Origin: Rhea pennata
Taxonomy: Eukaryota; Chordata; Aves; Rheiformes; Rheidae
DNA length: 64,000 nt
Direction of reading: 5' to 3'
Assembly: GCF_028389875.1 (NCBI RefSeq)
Contig: NC_084663.1
Span: forward strand, 120,861,801 to 120,925,800
The notes beneath the pieces are model-generated. The model did not search any database. It was given only the letters and a program-made list of their open reading frames with translations, and was not told where the DNA came from. This document shows, in pieces, positions 1 through 13,727 of the stretch (position 1 is the first letter of the stretch; each line of letters opens with the position of its first letter). The translations under genes and the position numbers were made by a program.

Positions 1-2696
1 ATACATATCCTTTTACACATAGAAGCTTATGTATAATCTTTTCAAAGTCCAAGATCAGAAATAAGCTTAAGATTATTAAGATTATATATTATCATTTATG
101 TGGCTCAGGACAATGTTGTTGAATTAGAAAGATAATCAGTGGTCTGAAGACCAGAATTTAGAGAAATCAATCTTTCCAGGGATAAAGAAGATCTTTGGAT
201 TTACAGAGCAAACTCCTATGCAGGAATGGCACTGAAGCCAATATTAGAGGTATAATCTTGATACACAACACTACAGTAACTATTCTGGATTGAAAGTTCT
301 TGTATTTAAGGAATTTGATACTAGGATGTCCACTCTCAGTATCCCAGATACTTTAGTATGTTGGCTGAATTGCCAATAACAGACCAAAAAAAGTACATCA
401 GATTTCTCCCTTGATCTGATAGCAATAACATCTTCAGTTTTGCTAAACCTCTGAGGACTCACTAACCTCGAAAGGAAAATGAAAGCTCTTTCCTCTTTTT
501 CAAAAGCAAAGCATATACGTGACCAGTTATATACAGTTACTAGGCCGGATACCATTGCTGGTCATGAAGTTTTATGAGTGAGACAATTTAAATGCTCCAT
601 CTTTTTGTCTGTTGCCACAACTTCATTTTCATGAGGTCCCACACAAGTACATTGACACCTCATTGGGCTAAAACAAATTTTTTTGTGACATATCATGGCT
701 TATAATGAAATGCTAACTGGAAAATATTCTGAACAGTACAGAAATGAAATCTTGTCTCATACACATAACATTATCTTCATCAAAGGAAAACTACTGTTGT
801 AAGTAATTTCATGATTAGAATGACAGACTGATGCAGGTAACGATATAGCAGCAGGCAAGAAGCTTTTTTCTTACACCATTTTCACTGAGACTGCTTTAAA
901 ATGCAAAGACCTTTGTAACTTTCATTGTTAGTCATTTCACTGACTACACCAGCTATCCTTCACTTTGTTCTCAGATCTTACTGACTCACTAGTACACTTA
1001 TCTGTAAATTATGCATCATACATGACTGGTAACCCCTTGAAATCGCATCAGCATACTTGGCATAAGCATGGAGAGACTGTCAGACTGAGGGACTCTGTCA
1101 TAGATCACAGTTATCCCTGCACAAGTTTTCAAGCCCAGTCTTCAGCATCTTTCAGCATTCCTTGCCATGCAATCCCCTCACATTTTTTGTTACATTTTAT
1201 AAGATTGTCTGCTCAAAGCAGCACCTCCTCACTTGAAACACTTCTGTGACTTGCCCAGGTGGATAATGATTTGTTAATTTCTTCTCGGTCAAGAATGAGG
1301 CTGCATATTTTGCAAAACAAAGTTTCTCCATATCCCAAGTTATTCTCAAAAAAACAAACAAACAAAAAAAACCAGTTGATAAAATCATTCAACGCTGAAA
1401 CGAAAGACAGTGGTACCTCTCATTTAGTTTATTCTTTAATGATAATGGTCCCGTGAGGTAATGTTATGTCCATATGTTCTAGTCCCAGCCAGGACTTCAG
1501 GTATTACCCTTCCAGCTTTAAGAGAGATCTAGTGACACCTGGCCTGTCAGAGCAGACAATTTATAGAGCCAAGCAACTGTGTGATCTGGGTAGTCATGAA
1601 AGACTGCCAGCCACATGAGCACCCTACTGGACCCTAGTGGTCCCTGTGGTCAGATGGCTGGACTGCCCTTGGATGTTCAGAGGTTATCAGGCTCTTGTCT
1701 TGTAGCTTCACTTTTACAACAGTTGAAGCAAAAGCAAGTCCACCACCCCATGTTTCACTGCTATCCAATCACTGCTTAGATAACCCACCTGGACTTTCCT
1801 CCTAGTAACTTTTTTACTTGCATGTGAACATAGCTAACCTTATTTGTTAAATGTGTCAAACATATTTTAGCTTCAATCCAGCCATTGCAGTCTAACCCAA
1901 ATAAAAAGAAAGTTCATTACTCATTTCCCTGTTTTGTACTTGGACAAATACAAACAGTATCAAATATTTCGCTCAATTTATATATACATTAGCATCATGT
2001 AGAACTTTTAAATACCAAAGGTACTTTCTGCTTAGAAAGTCTAAGGTTTAGACTAGCACATGCAAAATGGAATATGTGGTATGAAGTTACTTTGGTGAGT
2101 TACTGTATAAATTCTTGGGATTTAAAAAGGCTAGGATCTAATATATGCTCTGTTCTCTCCAACTAATTGGACTTGCAAGACCTCAGTAATTTGCAGGCAA
2201 GGGATATATATATTTTTACACCGTGCTAATCTCAACAAATTGCTCAGACTAGTTTTAAATGACTCAATTCTGCTACATCCCTTGAAGACTTGCAATGAAA
2301 GGCTATCCCGTTATCCATCCTAAATCTTCCTCTTCATTTCACACTGCTGTATCTATGTATATTATCAATTCTTTTCCTACCCTGATATTTATGTTGTTTA
2401 AAAACATTCCAGAAGTGTTTTTAGACAAAATAGGTAACATAATACAAGCAATGTTTCTCTGATAAGAGAAAAAATAGAGCTTAAAATTTCAGTTCCCATG
2501 CTCTTAGATGTGAGACAATTCAAGAGGGAAAAACAAGGCTGCATAAAGAAACTGTGCAAAGCTTTCAGCTCAATGTAATCAGAGGAAGAGACTATAGCTA
2601 TGCTCTTCAGAATTCTGTCATGTAGCCCAAAAACAAAATAGGTTTCTTGTCTCATGTCCTCTAATTTCCCTTGAGGATATTTCTTTCAGCATTTAG
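1..2696. other. Intergenic, nothing recognised
   Basis: AT-rich unique sequence with short open frames only (none above about 95 codons) and a small A/C-rich run near 1349-1372. No gene, RNA or repeat family identified. By mammalian gene order this is the DSCAM-BACE2 interval. Confidence 0.6.
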
Positions 2697-2935
2697 GATT
2701 ATGGAAAGATTCACATTGAAAGAGACTTCTGGAGTTCTCTGGTCCAACCTCCTCCTCAGAGCAGGGCCAGCTTCACAATTAGATCAGGTTGTTCCAGGCC
2801 TCATTCAGGAGAGTTTTGAAAATTTCCAAGGATGGAGACACCAGAGCCCTCTCTAGGCACCTGTCCCAGTGCTGAACCATTTTCATTCATGGCATACTCC
2901 TTCACAGTTTTAATATTTCCTTCTTGGCCAAAGAA
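2697..2935 (-). mobile_element. CR1 LINE 3' fragment
   Basis: On the + strand it reads as the reverse complement of the CR1 3' region: a TCTGGAGTTCTCTGGTCCAA-like motif, AGATCAGGTTGTTCCAGGCC, TTTTGAAAATTTCCAAGGATGG and CACCTGTCCCAGTGCTGAACCA. These correspond in order to the usual CR1 tail. It is diverged and 5'-truncated, and the left end carries the element's 3' terminus. The right end is fuzzy. Confidence 0.85.
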
Positions 2936-5042
2936 TCATGAGATTAGTGATGAGACTGTAAGTAATTTAGGAATCTAATACTCAATGCTGTAAGTATGAC
3001 CAAACCACTCAGTCGACCAGTGTCCAACTTTAAGGTACCTTCCATTCTTTTCAGGCTCTCAATTGCAGTCTGGTGCGAACTTATGGTGCTACTTGGAAAA
3101 TTCCAAGTAAACAACCCCAAAATCAGCACATACTTCTACACAGTTTTCTTTTGGAGTCCCTCAACAGTCATCAGGTGGCAATTTTCTCAGATTCTCCCTG
3201 ATCCCAGGACCATTCATCCAGTCAAACAGTTCCAAGAGAGCTTTAGTCAAGAGAGAGTAAGAAAAAGTTTAGTCTCTTATGCAGTCATTTTTTATGCCAT
3301 GATTCCCTTTCTCAATTGACTGCAGCTCCCAGTAGTTTCCTAGATTATAATCTCTAGCTGACATAAACATTTTAACAACAACAAAAAAAAACTTTCAACA
3401 CTTGGCCTTCCTGAAAGTTCAGTACGTATATCAGCAGAATATTAAATAGTAAGCAGAGAGATAATATTGACAGTTGGCCTAAGACTGGCACAACCAAATA
3501 ATATTTAAGAATTTCTCTTTGAATTCTGAAGCACTCTTATCCTCTTTTCTTTTCATGTAGCCCCATCTCTGAAGTTCATAAACATTCAAGTGAATAGCTT
3601 TTTGATTCATGTGAATGCTTGAAAAATAACTATTCTCGGCAAAATGCTCACGCATAATCGAGTTTGCCAATGCAGTAACACAAATATTTACTATTCACTA
3701 TTCTACTGTCCAAAAAATGTGCCATTCAGTCCAGGAACAAATATGCAGCCATGCAACTAGCCATATACTACAGAGGACAAATAGTCAGAATGAATAATTA
3801 GTGCATGTAAATTGAAAATTGTTCACTTATAGGATCAAGTAATTTGCAGAATCCAGATAGTTTACAAACATTTCATGAACAGCAAAAAGACTATATTTCA
3901 CCTGAACAATAAAACCGCTGAGTTTAATCCATATTTTCACCCTTTGGATCATTATTCCCTATTATCTTTTTCTTTAATGTATGAAAATTACCAGATATTT
4001 GAGTGTGATTTTTTTTCACGTACACTGATGACAACAAGTAATATTTCATTTCATTTCTTATCTGCAGATGAGATGGTTCAGTACTGCAGATCATCACAGT
4101 AAGTCTTGAAGAGAGAAAAAGCAAGTATGCAAACACCCTAGTTGCCTCACATAGGACTTGTTGGAGATTTATGCATTTGGGGAGATTTTATTTATTAAAG
4201 AAGTATATTCTGGACTGTATTTTTAGCATGGATATAAACCTTACCTCTTGACGTTGTGGAAGGGCAGAAACAGCATCAGGCCATATGGGCTTTGTGTAAA
4301 GAGGCATTCGACTGGAAAAGCTAACACAATGGTCATCTGCTGGTGCTCCTCCTGATCACTGCTGAAAGAGGGTCCACCGAGATGATAATGCTGGTTCATG
4401 GGACAAGTAAGGGAGCAGCACAGCATTTAGAATCCAGCCTCTTTCTCCTTTGTAAGGCTACAAAGGACCCTGAGACCTAGCAGATATCTAAAGCTTCCAG
4501 AAATTGTTCTGATTTATGCCGGGCATTAAATTGATTTATGGCAGCTTCTGAGCTCCGGATGCACACAGTCTAGTGTGGCTCCCACGGTGCATTCTCAGTC
4601 CAGCAGTTCCTATGCTAAGAGGAAATGAGCCCTTCATCTGTTGCCTGCAGCAGGTTGCTATTGCATAAAGCACTTGTGGTTTGTCTTGTTTGTTATGAAT
4701 TCACTGTCTTTCATTCTCATGAAGAAATCTCTTGTTCTTTCAAGTACGAAAGAGTTTAGAAAAAAAAAAGAGCTTGTTTCATAATCTTTGGTTCTTTCAA
4801 TCTAAACTCTTAACCAAGTTATATAATCACCCTGTTTATAGGTTCCCACTGTGCAGAAGTACGCCTTTGACTGCAACTCTAATCCACCTTCATCAAACTC
4901 TTCTGATCTCTCAGATAATTTGATTATCTCTTTTCAAACGACAGAAGACTGGCCCAGCCTGTTATTGTTTAGATTATTATCTGTTAGTAGACTAAAACAA
5001 AAGAGGATGTAAGTCACACCTAGTTCTATTAATTAGGCCCAC
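2936..5042. other. Intergenic, nothing recognised
   Basis: AT-rich sequence without a supportable gene. Fragments at about 3030-3120 could be further CR1 decay but cannot be assigned. Confidence 0.55.
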
Positions 5043-5580
5043 TGCAAAAGAATGACAAGAAGCAGGCCCCAAGGAAATACAGGCCACTCAGCTTCACTTC
5101 AGCTCAGGAAAGATCACAGAGGACAACCTCCTGGAATCTGTTCCCCAGAATGCAAAGGACAAGAAAATAATCAGGAACACATAGCAAGGATTTTCCCAGA
5201 CAAATTATCCTTGACAAGCCTCATTGCTGGCTACAAGATGACTGGCTAGGTGCATGAGGGGAGGGCAGTGGCTGTTTACATACTGACTTTCTCTCTGTAG
5301 TGCCACAACAATAAAACAAGGGACAACATCCGCAAGTTACATTTTGTTCAGGTTGGACTTAGAAGTATTTCCTCACCAGGAGAGTAGTGCAGTACTAAAA
5401 CCCATTGCTCAGAGAGATCATCCTTGGAGGCTAATAGGAGGAGGACTTGGCTAGACAGAGCCACAGCTTACCTGACTTAGTGTCAGCAACAGTCCTGCTT
5501 CAAGGAGGCAAGTGGGAGGCTGGGCTCTGTGATCTCCAGAGATGCCTTCCAACCAGCCACAGTTCTGTGATACTCAAATG
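5043..5580 (+). mobile_element. CR1 LINE fragment, internally deleted
   Basis: It starts in the reverse-transcriptase part (AAATACAGGCCACTCAGCTTCACTT..., GATGACTGGCTAGGTGCATGAGGGGA). Near 5285-5310 it jumps to the region just before the 3' end (AACAAGGGACAACATCCGCAAG, then CAGAGAGATCATCCTTGGAG). It closes with the tail GTGATCTCCAGAGATGCCTTCC ... TTCTGTGATACTC. A deletion of about a kilobase relative to the family layout is inferred. Frames are broken; inactive. Confidence 0.85.
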
Positions 5581-8100
5581 ATTATGTCTTTCTATAGACA
5601 GAGACTTTTATTAAAACGTATTTCAGAGGAGCTGGGTTGAGGAGGAGAGTAGAAAAGAAAAAGATCTAGCAGTCTCCAAGTAATAAGCAGATGGTGCTCA
5701 GGATCATAGTTTGGACTGAAATACCTAAATTCCATGTATGGCTTTCATGGTTTTTGAATACATCTGTGCAAGACAGCAAGGAGAATAAGAATCTACTGTT
5801 TACATCGTAAGACATCACATTATGACTTTTGTCCAGACATACAAGTAGGTTCTCTGAAACAAAAATTCCCTTGCTATAGCAGCAAGTGGGAAGCATGTGC
5901 AAATTTCTTCTCCTCATCCCCTAATCCCAAACTTGCCTGACTGGACTAGCTGCCAATTCCTATGATTTGTTGCTAATACAATCCTGTAGCAAGTCTGAGT
6001 ACTCTTTCAGGGCACAAAATTAACTATACTTCAGAGAGGTTTTTCCCCTGGAGAACCATTCCTTCAGGAGCTATTTTGGGAGTACAGGCAGTCCAATACC
6101 CCACAGTACAGGAGACAGAAAAAGGCCCACATGTTGAGCCCAGCAAACAGACCAGTTTTATTGGCCTACAGTCAACTTATAGTTTCAGGCTTGTCTACAT
6201 CACTCAGTGCATCATAGCACACATGTTCTTCAGGCCAACAAATCCACCTAGTTCAGCACAACAGCACATGCACGCACGCACACACACACACGTATACACA
6301 CACACGCCCCCCGCACACACACAGACCGAAGTCCAGAAGCACTATAGCTGTGTTCTGCAATTTGATGTCCAAACTAAGGAATTTCATAAGCCAGTAGTTT
6401 AGCAGGCTAAACTTCTGCATCTAGCTAGTCTCCTACCTAGAGAAGTCATAGAAGTAGCAGTAAATTAGGTATCAGAGCCTCTGAACTAGACTCACTGTTT
6501 TAGTAACTTACCGAAAGAGGCTACAGCCAGGTCTCACCTTCCAGGCTAATGAACATAATGGCATCCCTGTGAAAACTCTCCTGACCAGGCATTATTACTT
6601 AACTCCCTATCTGTCCCTTCTTCCTCAAGTAAAAATCCCAGGACAGGTCTATACAATGAAGACCAGAAAGATTCTTTAGGTTTTCCTTACCCAAGCATAA
6701 CCTGTCCCTTTCTAGAAGCACTGTTATTCTCTTCTCTTGTTCTATGCCAGTGCCTTTAATCCAGTCAGGAAATCAAATGCCTGGGCTAAATCCCTACAAT
6801 TGTGTATCACTGAATTACACCGGGAAGCCAGCCATTCTCCCGGGTCTTTAAAAAGCTAAGGTGCCCTATTACAGGTCTCCAAGCTTGATACCTTTGAACT
6901 ACAGGTATAAGCCCATTCAAAGCTTAACTACAGATAAGAGCATTTTAAGAGATCTTTATCCTCTCAGGCATTCCTCCTACAAGCAACAGTTTCTCATAGC
7001 TCTCTTCCAGTTTCCTCAGTCTTGATTGTGCCTCACCCCTGGTAATTGTATCAGGCAAGTCCAGTTCCTTCAGTGATACTCTTACAGCAAAACTCCTTTC
7101 TTCCACTGTACCTCCTATTACAAAGGCCTATAAAGGAAGAGATAGGATAGGAATCTTTTCTGATAGGAAAGAGAGCTATTTGCTCCCTGTAAACTCTGAA
7201 CACATTCTCAAACAACATTATCATTTGGCCCCAAAAATGGATTTAAAAATCATAACATAATTTTTAAAAATCAAAAAGACTCCACACAACCACATTCTGG
7301 TTATAGTCTTTTGGATACATTCATATCTAGTGTTCTTTCCTCTAGAAATGTAAAGGTTAGAAGCACGCTTGTTTTAATGAAAGAGAAGTACCAAAAATAC
7401 CTGCCTACAGGAGTTTGGGTATTACAGACAGACATCAAACACCAAAAGACTCATGATAAAATTATGAGGCTCAATGATACGATGTATCCCCAAATTTTAA
7501 GTATTTTCCTTTGACTTTCACAGTTGAGTCCTGCCTCCGGGCTTCCCAGCACGTATGAAGCACAGTGCTGGAGACCTTTTCTTACTTCACGAGGCTCAGT
7601 CAGCACATCTGTGCTGTGATCAGCTGCATTTGGCACATGGAATGAAAATGCATGGGATAAAAGAGATCAAGAAACTGTGCAGCCTGAGGCATGCCATTTA
7701 TAGCTGAGCCCTGAGACTCTCTCCATAGCTGCCTTCTCCCTCCCCTCCTGTTGTTACATTACTTATTGCAATATTGTTTCAGGCACTAAACAAGCTGCTT
7801 CTGAGTTCTCTTAGCTTTGGTCCCTTTCTAAATAAGTCTTGGGATATTTTGTCCTTCTGGGAAATACAACCCTAAAATGACCCTGGTTCTGAAGAGAACC
7901 AGAAAAGTGATGAATCAAGAAATAAAAGGCCCCTTCCCCCTCTAATGGTTTCCAGTATGAGACTTGGAGAAGGGTTATATAAAGAAAAAACAAGGAAGTA
8001 TACTATAGTACAGTAGTAGTAGTAATACAGCACAGTGTAGTAAAGACAAGCAAAGTTGGTATATGAGAGTCAGCATGCTTGGAATTAAGTAGCAGAACAC
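5581..8100. other. Intergenic, only simple repeats seen
   Basis: Apart from the CA repeat there is no recognised gene or repeat family. The longest open frame (6076-6402, +) runs through the CA repeat and is not credible as a gene. Confidence 0.55.
6271..6323 (+). repeat. Interrupted (CA)n microsatellite
   Basis: Alternating CA and CG dinucleotides with a GTAT break and a C6 run near 6307-6312. An imperfect CA repeat. Confidence 0.9.
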
Positions 8101-9720
8101 AGAAACTCCTTTAAGAAATTTAAAATTAAATATAAATAAATATTAAATTGTGGAAACAAATAAGAAGTGAAAGCAATAATGAAAAATTTCCAAACGATGA
8201 GAAAAACATGATGTCAAAACAGCAAGGAATGAAAAAACTGCTAAAATGAAGAATTTGAACTGGCAAGTGCTGAGGGAGCTGAAAAGAAAAAAACGAACAG
8301 CCATAACAAGAATAAGCTAAGAATATCAGGCTAACAATATTAGTCTTCAGAAAATATGGGGACCATGAAGAACAGAGAAGCGTGAAAAATAAGTCAGACT
8401 TGCATGAACTTTTGAAGACTATAGGAGATAGCAGGAAAATGGAAAAATAGATATAGATGATACGTCTAATGTTGAGGAACAAAAGAAGAGATACATGGAA
8501 GAGCTTATCAATTGAACCAAAAGTAGAAATATTAGTGGACTATTCTTAAAAACATACATGTCCATTTTGATACTGTCGGAGAGAAGGATCCAGAGCAGAG
8601 CACTATTGGCTTTAAAAAGGGTATATTCTTAGCAATAACAACCAAAATGACAAGGATTTTGATAGTGAGAAAAGATAAATAGTGAGAATCAGAGGGGAAG
8701 AAAATAATTTCTATTTTTTTTATCTTTAAAGCAGTTGCATCTCTCCAAGAGGCAGACAAAGGAGGTAGAAATAGATTTATTGATGAGTATGTGAGCAGAC
8801 AAGGAAGGAAAAACATAACTAGGTACTGTGATCGTACCAATATCACTAGCCTGGAGCAAAAGTGTTGTTGATAGGGTAAATATGAAGATAACCCTGGACA
8901 CACCACTAAGAGAATCTCCTCAAAACTGTTAAAAACTCAAGAAAGTTCAATCAGACAGGTTGGAAGAACTGTGAACAAAAATCTCAAGTACCACGATGAT
9001 GAAGGAGATAATCTGCAATGTCAAAGACACCTCAGGTAATTGGACTCCTGAGAAAAAGCAAGAATGTCTGGTAGTAAAACGACACAGAGTAAAAGCATTG
9101 AAGAGTAAAGCAATATAAGGCCTTACTTCTTTATGCATAAAGATTATCATTAAGGTTACATTTTTGATTTGGATTTTTTTTTTCTGAAGAACTTATTTCT
9201 AACTTAGTGCATTCCTAAGATTCCACTAACTTGTGTCTGGGATCTGTCTTCCAAGAAGGGGCAAAGCAGTCATACAGTAGGAACAAGGAACAAAGCCTGA
9301 GCTGCAGAGAAGTGTTACACCATAATTTCCTCTGCTACAATAGGCACATTGTCACTGTCCAATGAAAAAAACTGATATTTTAACCTTACACTCTTCAGTT
9401 GAAGTAAGAACAGCTCTAGGAAAAGCTTAAAAAGAAGAAAATGGAAGTGTTGAGTGACTACAGTCAAAATAAGTAATAGGGGAAGAATGAGAAACAGATA
9501 TAAACACTTCCGTAGTCCATTGTCTGTAGAATAGAAAGATGCTTTAGAAAGCAATGTTATTGCATTTCCAAAACAAAAAAATGTTGATCCCAGCTTATAT
9601 ACATTAGGAAATCATTTTAAGTTTACAAAGGGAAACACAGAAAAAGACAAATCAGAGCTAAGGAAGAGAAGGCACTAACACATTCTCTGTGAGCCTGAAA
9701 AAAGGCATAAAAAGACTTAA
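8100..9720. other. Purine-skewed intergenic block
   Basis: For about 1.6 kb the + strand is strongly enriched in A and G, so the minus strand gives long hydrophobic F/L/S-rich open frames (8126-8482 and 8532-8906). These look like compositional by-products. No known repeat could be matched. Confidence 0.5.
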
Positions 9721-12700
9721 AAAGATAAACAAAAAAACAAAGTTAAAGTAACATTATTTAGGCCTTTGTACATTAGCAATATGTTAAAGGAATAATCACC
9801 GTAAGTGTAAGAAAAATAATAGGCTTCATAACTAAAGTTGCATTATAGGTACGTTCACAGTTCCAGTAGCAACATACTAGATCTGTTTCTGCTGCACTTT
9901 TAAATAAATGAAACATTTTAAAATTTTCTGTCCTAACACTAATCTAAAGAGTTGCTGGGCAATGTTCAGTAATTACCAGTAAGAACTTCAGAAGTGGTTG
10001 CTCTTTACAGATAAGTGAATCAGTATTGCAATATTTGTAAGACTCAAAACTATAGTAAAGAGTTCCTTTATGATTCCATGTTTTTACTGACTCAGACCTT
10101 CCTAGAGGGAAAAAAGTAGACAGAATCATTTCATGTTCCCAAGTACAAAGGAAGTTTTTTTTTTTCTCCCCATAAAGCTTGAGACTTAATTTTTGAAACT
10201 GAGAGGTTTGCAAAGAGGGTGTGTGCATACATAAACACGTGCATGTGTATACCAGAACTACTTTAAAGATACATAGTCAAGCACTAACAAGCTAGAGAAA
10301 GTCAGAATTAAAGTTATCAGTTTAACTTTCTCTCATGTTCTCTCTCTTTTTGCTCATTATTATTTAGCATCATTATCACACTTAATTTTTTGAGGATGTC
10401 TTCCTTATTCAGCTTACAACAATCACTGAATGGGCAGCTGTTCAGTATTTTCTTTTATCCTCACTATTCAGTCAGTGCTGCATAAGTTAATTATCCTATG
10501 TCACAGAAATCCTGCCTTTGAGCTTTTCTTCAATGCTCTTATTGTAATGGATTAGGTCTTCCCAAACAGTAGTAAATACATTTTCACCATGTTCCTCCTG
10601 TGTCTAACAGGTACCTTATCTTATACCATATGCTGAAGAGCTTAGTTACAAAGGTATTTAATATTCTATAGTACTTAATAGGTATGTCCACACTGTCCTG
10701 GAAGAAATCACCCAAAGGATTAGATTCATTGTCCATTCAGAGAGCAAGCCTAGAAGCACAACCCCAGGCAGGGCCAGAGGGTGCCTCCACATCACACAGA
10801 AAACTGCATACTTGACTGTGGGGTTAGCACCCACTGAAGCAGACCACTTTAAATGGGATCTTAAATTTGGAACTGCAAGGGATGGCTCAGCAGTTTTACT
10901 AGAGTTGTTCACAAAAGCAATGCCAAAAAAAAAAAGATATCACAATATTCCAAGGACAAGAAATCAATGACATTTTAGGGGGAGCAGTGTGTTGGGGGGG
11001 GCAGTCTCTTTCCCTCTAATTAGAAAGACCTGCTCTGTGAGACTTCATCTACCTCTGAATGATGCAAGGACCCTAGAACTACCTAATACTACACAGGCAT
11101 ACTTGCAGACACTTCCCTTTGGTATTTACAGAACTCTTTGACACCACATAGGCCTGGCAGTGCTAATGTGCTAGGGACAGGTAAGAAAGAACAAATTGTC
11201 TCCATCCATACTTCTTCCTCCTCACTTCTATTATGGAGAGGAGGAAGCAACACTTGAATTTTATGATGGAAATTAGGGCACAGAGCATGTATAGAGCAGT
11301 GCACAAGAGCACTGCTGTACCACATTAATATGAATGAATAATAAGTTGCAGACCTTCAGAATCACAACATGACTGTGGTGTTAGCACATCACCCATCACA
11401 ACAGCAACAGAGCTTTAATTTCTGTACCACCTCGTAATGATGCTGCAAAGTACCAGCTTGGTCTACACTTTTTGTGACAGCTATCTTGTACTTACTTTGG
11501 AAGGAGGATAATTCAAGGATGAAATGTAACTATGTACTTTTCCTAAGGCCACTTTATTCTTACATGGAGTTTTTAACTGGAGAGAAAAGGAAGTACTGAG
11601 GGAAGGAGAGAATGCAGCAATTTGACTATCCCTCATATCCATGTGCATCTACAGCAAAAAGCAGAGAGAACCTTCCTCAAAATAGGTAACAAAATTCTTC
11701 AGTAAACAAAGAACAGTACTAGTCTTCCCTTCTGCATATGCTTCGTGCATGGAAAAATTGGTATTGTAAGTTCAAAGCTCTCTTGCTAGCTTGCGTGAGC
11801 TGCATTTCCTCAGCAGATTATCCCTGATCTCACTGCCCTTGGCAGCATTAGAGGGGTCACATTTTTACACAGCTGAACTACTTGAACAATTTCTTCAAAG
11901 TAGGAAATAAAAACATTCTTCCCTTCAAAGCAGCAATGCCTGCTTCTTTCTTTATTCTGTTTGTTCAGTTTTTCTTTTTAAGTCAATAAACACTTGTATT
12001 CACTGCAAGAAAAATAAATTCCACTCCATTACTAGTATCCTCATTCCATTTACAGCACCAACAGCTGAAAATGAGGTATTTCACGTGTGTTTTAACTTCC
12101 TCTTTAAGTGCAACCCCTATATGATTTTCTCCTCAGAAAAAGTTCTAATTATATTTGGCAGGCATGGAGCAGGGAGTGACATTTCTGATGATCTTCTAGC
12201 AAGCCACAAAGAGTTGCCATGTCTTCTTTCCCTGAGAAGAGAACTAGTACAGTAAACACCAGCTTCTTAGGTACTGCAAGCAGCAACACCAGAAGTGTTT
12301 TCAAAGGTCACCTAGCAGAAGGCATTCCAGCCATCTTTCCCATATATGCAAGTGGTTGTTATGAAATACTTAGAGCAGAGTCTGCTTATACATGGTAGAG
12401 AGAATCCAAACTGCATGTTATAGCTCTCATTCAGCCAGACTTTTAAGTGCTTTGCTGTACTTAGGTAAGGTTTACTAGTAAAGTATACTAATATATTAAT
12501 AGAGTATGGGAGAAGCATAAATGTATTGCTAATACATGGTAACCTAAAACTCAGTCTTTTTATATGATCAAAATATGTAACTAGAGCCTTTATCAGACTG
12601 TAGAAAGATTAAACAGCCATTCTTGAACACACTTCTTTTTTGAAACACGTATTCTCCTAGAAGTGCAATAAAGGATATTACCCACAACATTGAGTAAACT

Positions 12701-13679
12701 TTTCTTATTTTTTGTTTCCTAGACAAGGTAATATGATTATCAGTCCTATCTCCTGAAATTCACTTTCAAATGTAGTAACAGCTGAAACTTTGCCACGGAG
12801 ACCACAGTATGTGAAGGTTTTTGTGTACAGTTCTTGAGAAGGTATTAAAATGCAGTCAATAAACTCATTCAGCAGAGAAAGACTAGGAAGGAAAGAGAAG
12901 AAAGAGCAATGATATAACTCTAAGAATCCAGAAGGTCCTCCTCATCTCAAAAAACCGTAACAGATTACTTTGTGGGAAATCTAAATTAGTTAACAAATCA
13001 TCTCAGACATACTGCATTCATATCCTCATTCAGTAAGAAATGTATTGAAGTTACGATGGGCCTTTCCGCTCTGTGCCACTAGCATATTCTTGCCATTCAA
13101 ATATATTTGCCTTATTTCCCTCTCCAACTCATACTACTGTCCAGGTCCATTGCTCTTTGCCCTTTCACAGTTCTTCTGTCCATGCCCTTGTACCCAGCAG
13201 ACCTAAGCCTCCCTCCATTTCAGGGAGGAAGCTGCCTTGCATTCTGCCCAGCCATTCTCAGAAGCATACTGTTGCTGTATGCAGCACTGCAGTAACTGTA
13301 AAGAAAGTCTTACCAAGTCCACACCAGGACTGAACAGTGCTCCCTAACCCAAAAGTGAAGACCAACAAAGAGGTGGAACATGTTCAGTGTAAATGGAGTC
13401 TCTGAGGAAATCAGATGCCTGATGGGTTGCTACTGAACATATGTAAACTGATTTCTCAGAGTAACTTGAGTGTGCTCAGATATGTTTTCATGAAAACAAT
13501 GGAAGATATATATACCTCATAGAAAGGAAAATTTCATTTTAGCCTTTTCTTTCTAATACCTGGACATTCCAGAGTTTCTTCTCTCTCAAAAATACCCCCA
13601 CTTGGACTGGGTTTTTTATGCTAAACACAACGTATTTTTCTCCAGTACCTTTCTCAAAAATGCCGGAAACAGGCTTGCA

Positions 13680-13680
<1 letters not shown>
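9721..13680. other. Intergenic, nothing recognised
   Basis: AT-rich, scattered A-runs and a G8 run near 10995-11001. Open frames are short and lack codon-like structure or family similarity. Confidence 0.55.
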
Positions 13681-13713
<33 letters not shown>

Positions 13714-13727
13714 AGAGCGAGAGAGAG
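13681..13727 (+). repeat. Poly(A)30 followed by (GA)n
   Basis: Thirty A at 13681-13710 run into GAGAGAGCGAGAGAGAG. No upstream AATAAA or recognisable cDNA-like sequence, so a processed pseudogene tail is not supported. Confidence 0.9.

Noticed and set aside
8126..8906. Two hydrophobic minus-strand frames of 118 and 124 codons as membrane proteins
   Set aside because: F/L/S/I-rich translations expected from the complement of a purine-rich strand; no motif or splice structure.
13681..13727. Poly(A) tail of a processed pseudogene
   Set aside because: No AATAAA or cDNA-like sequence upstream; it merges with a GA repeat.
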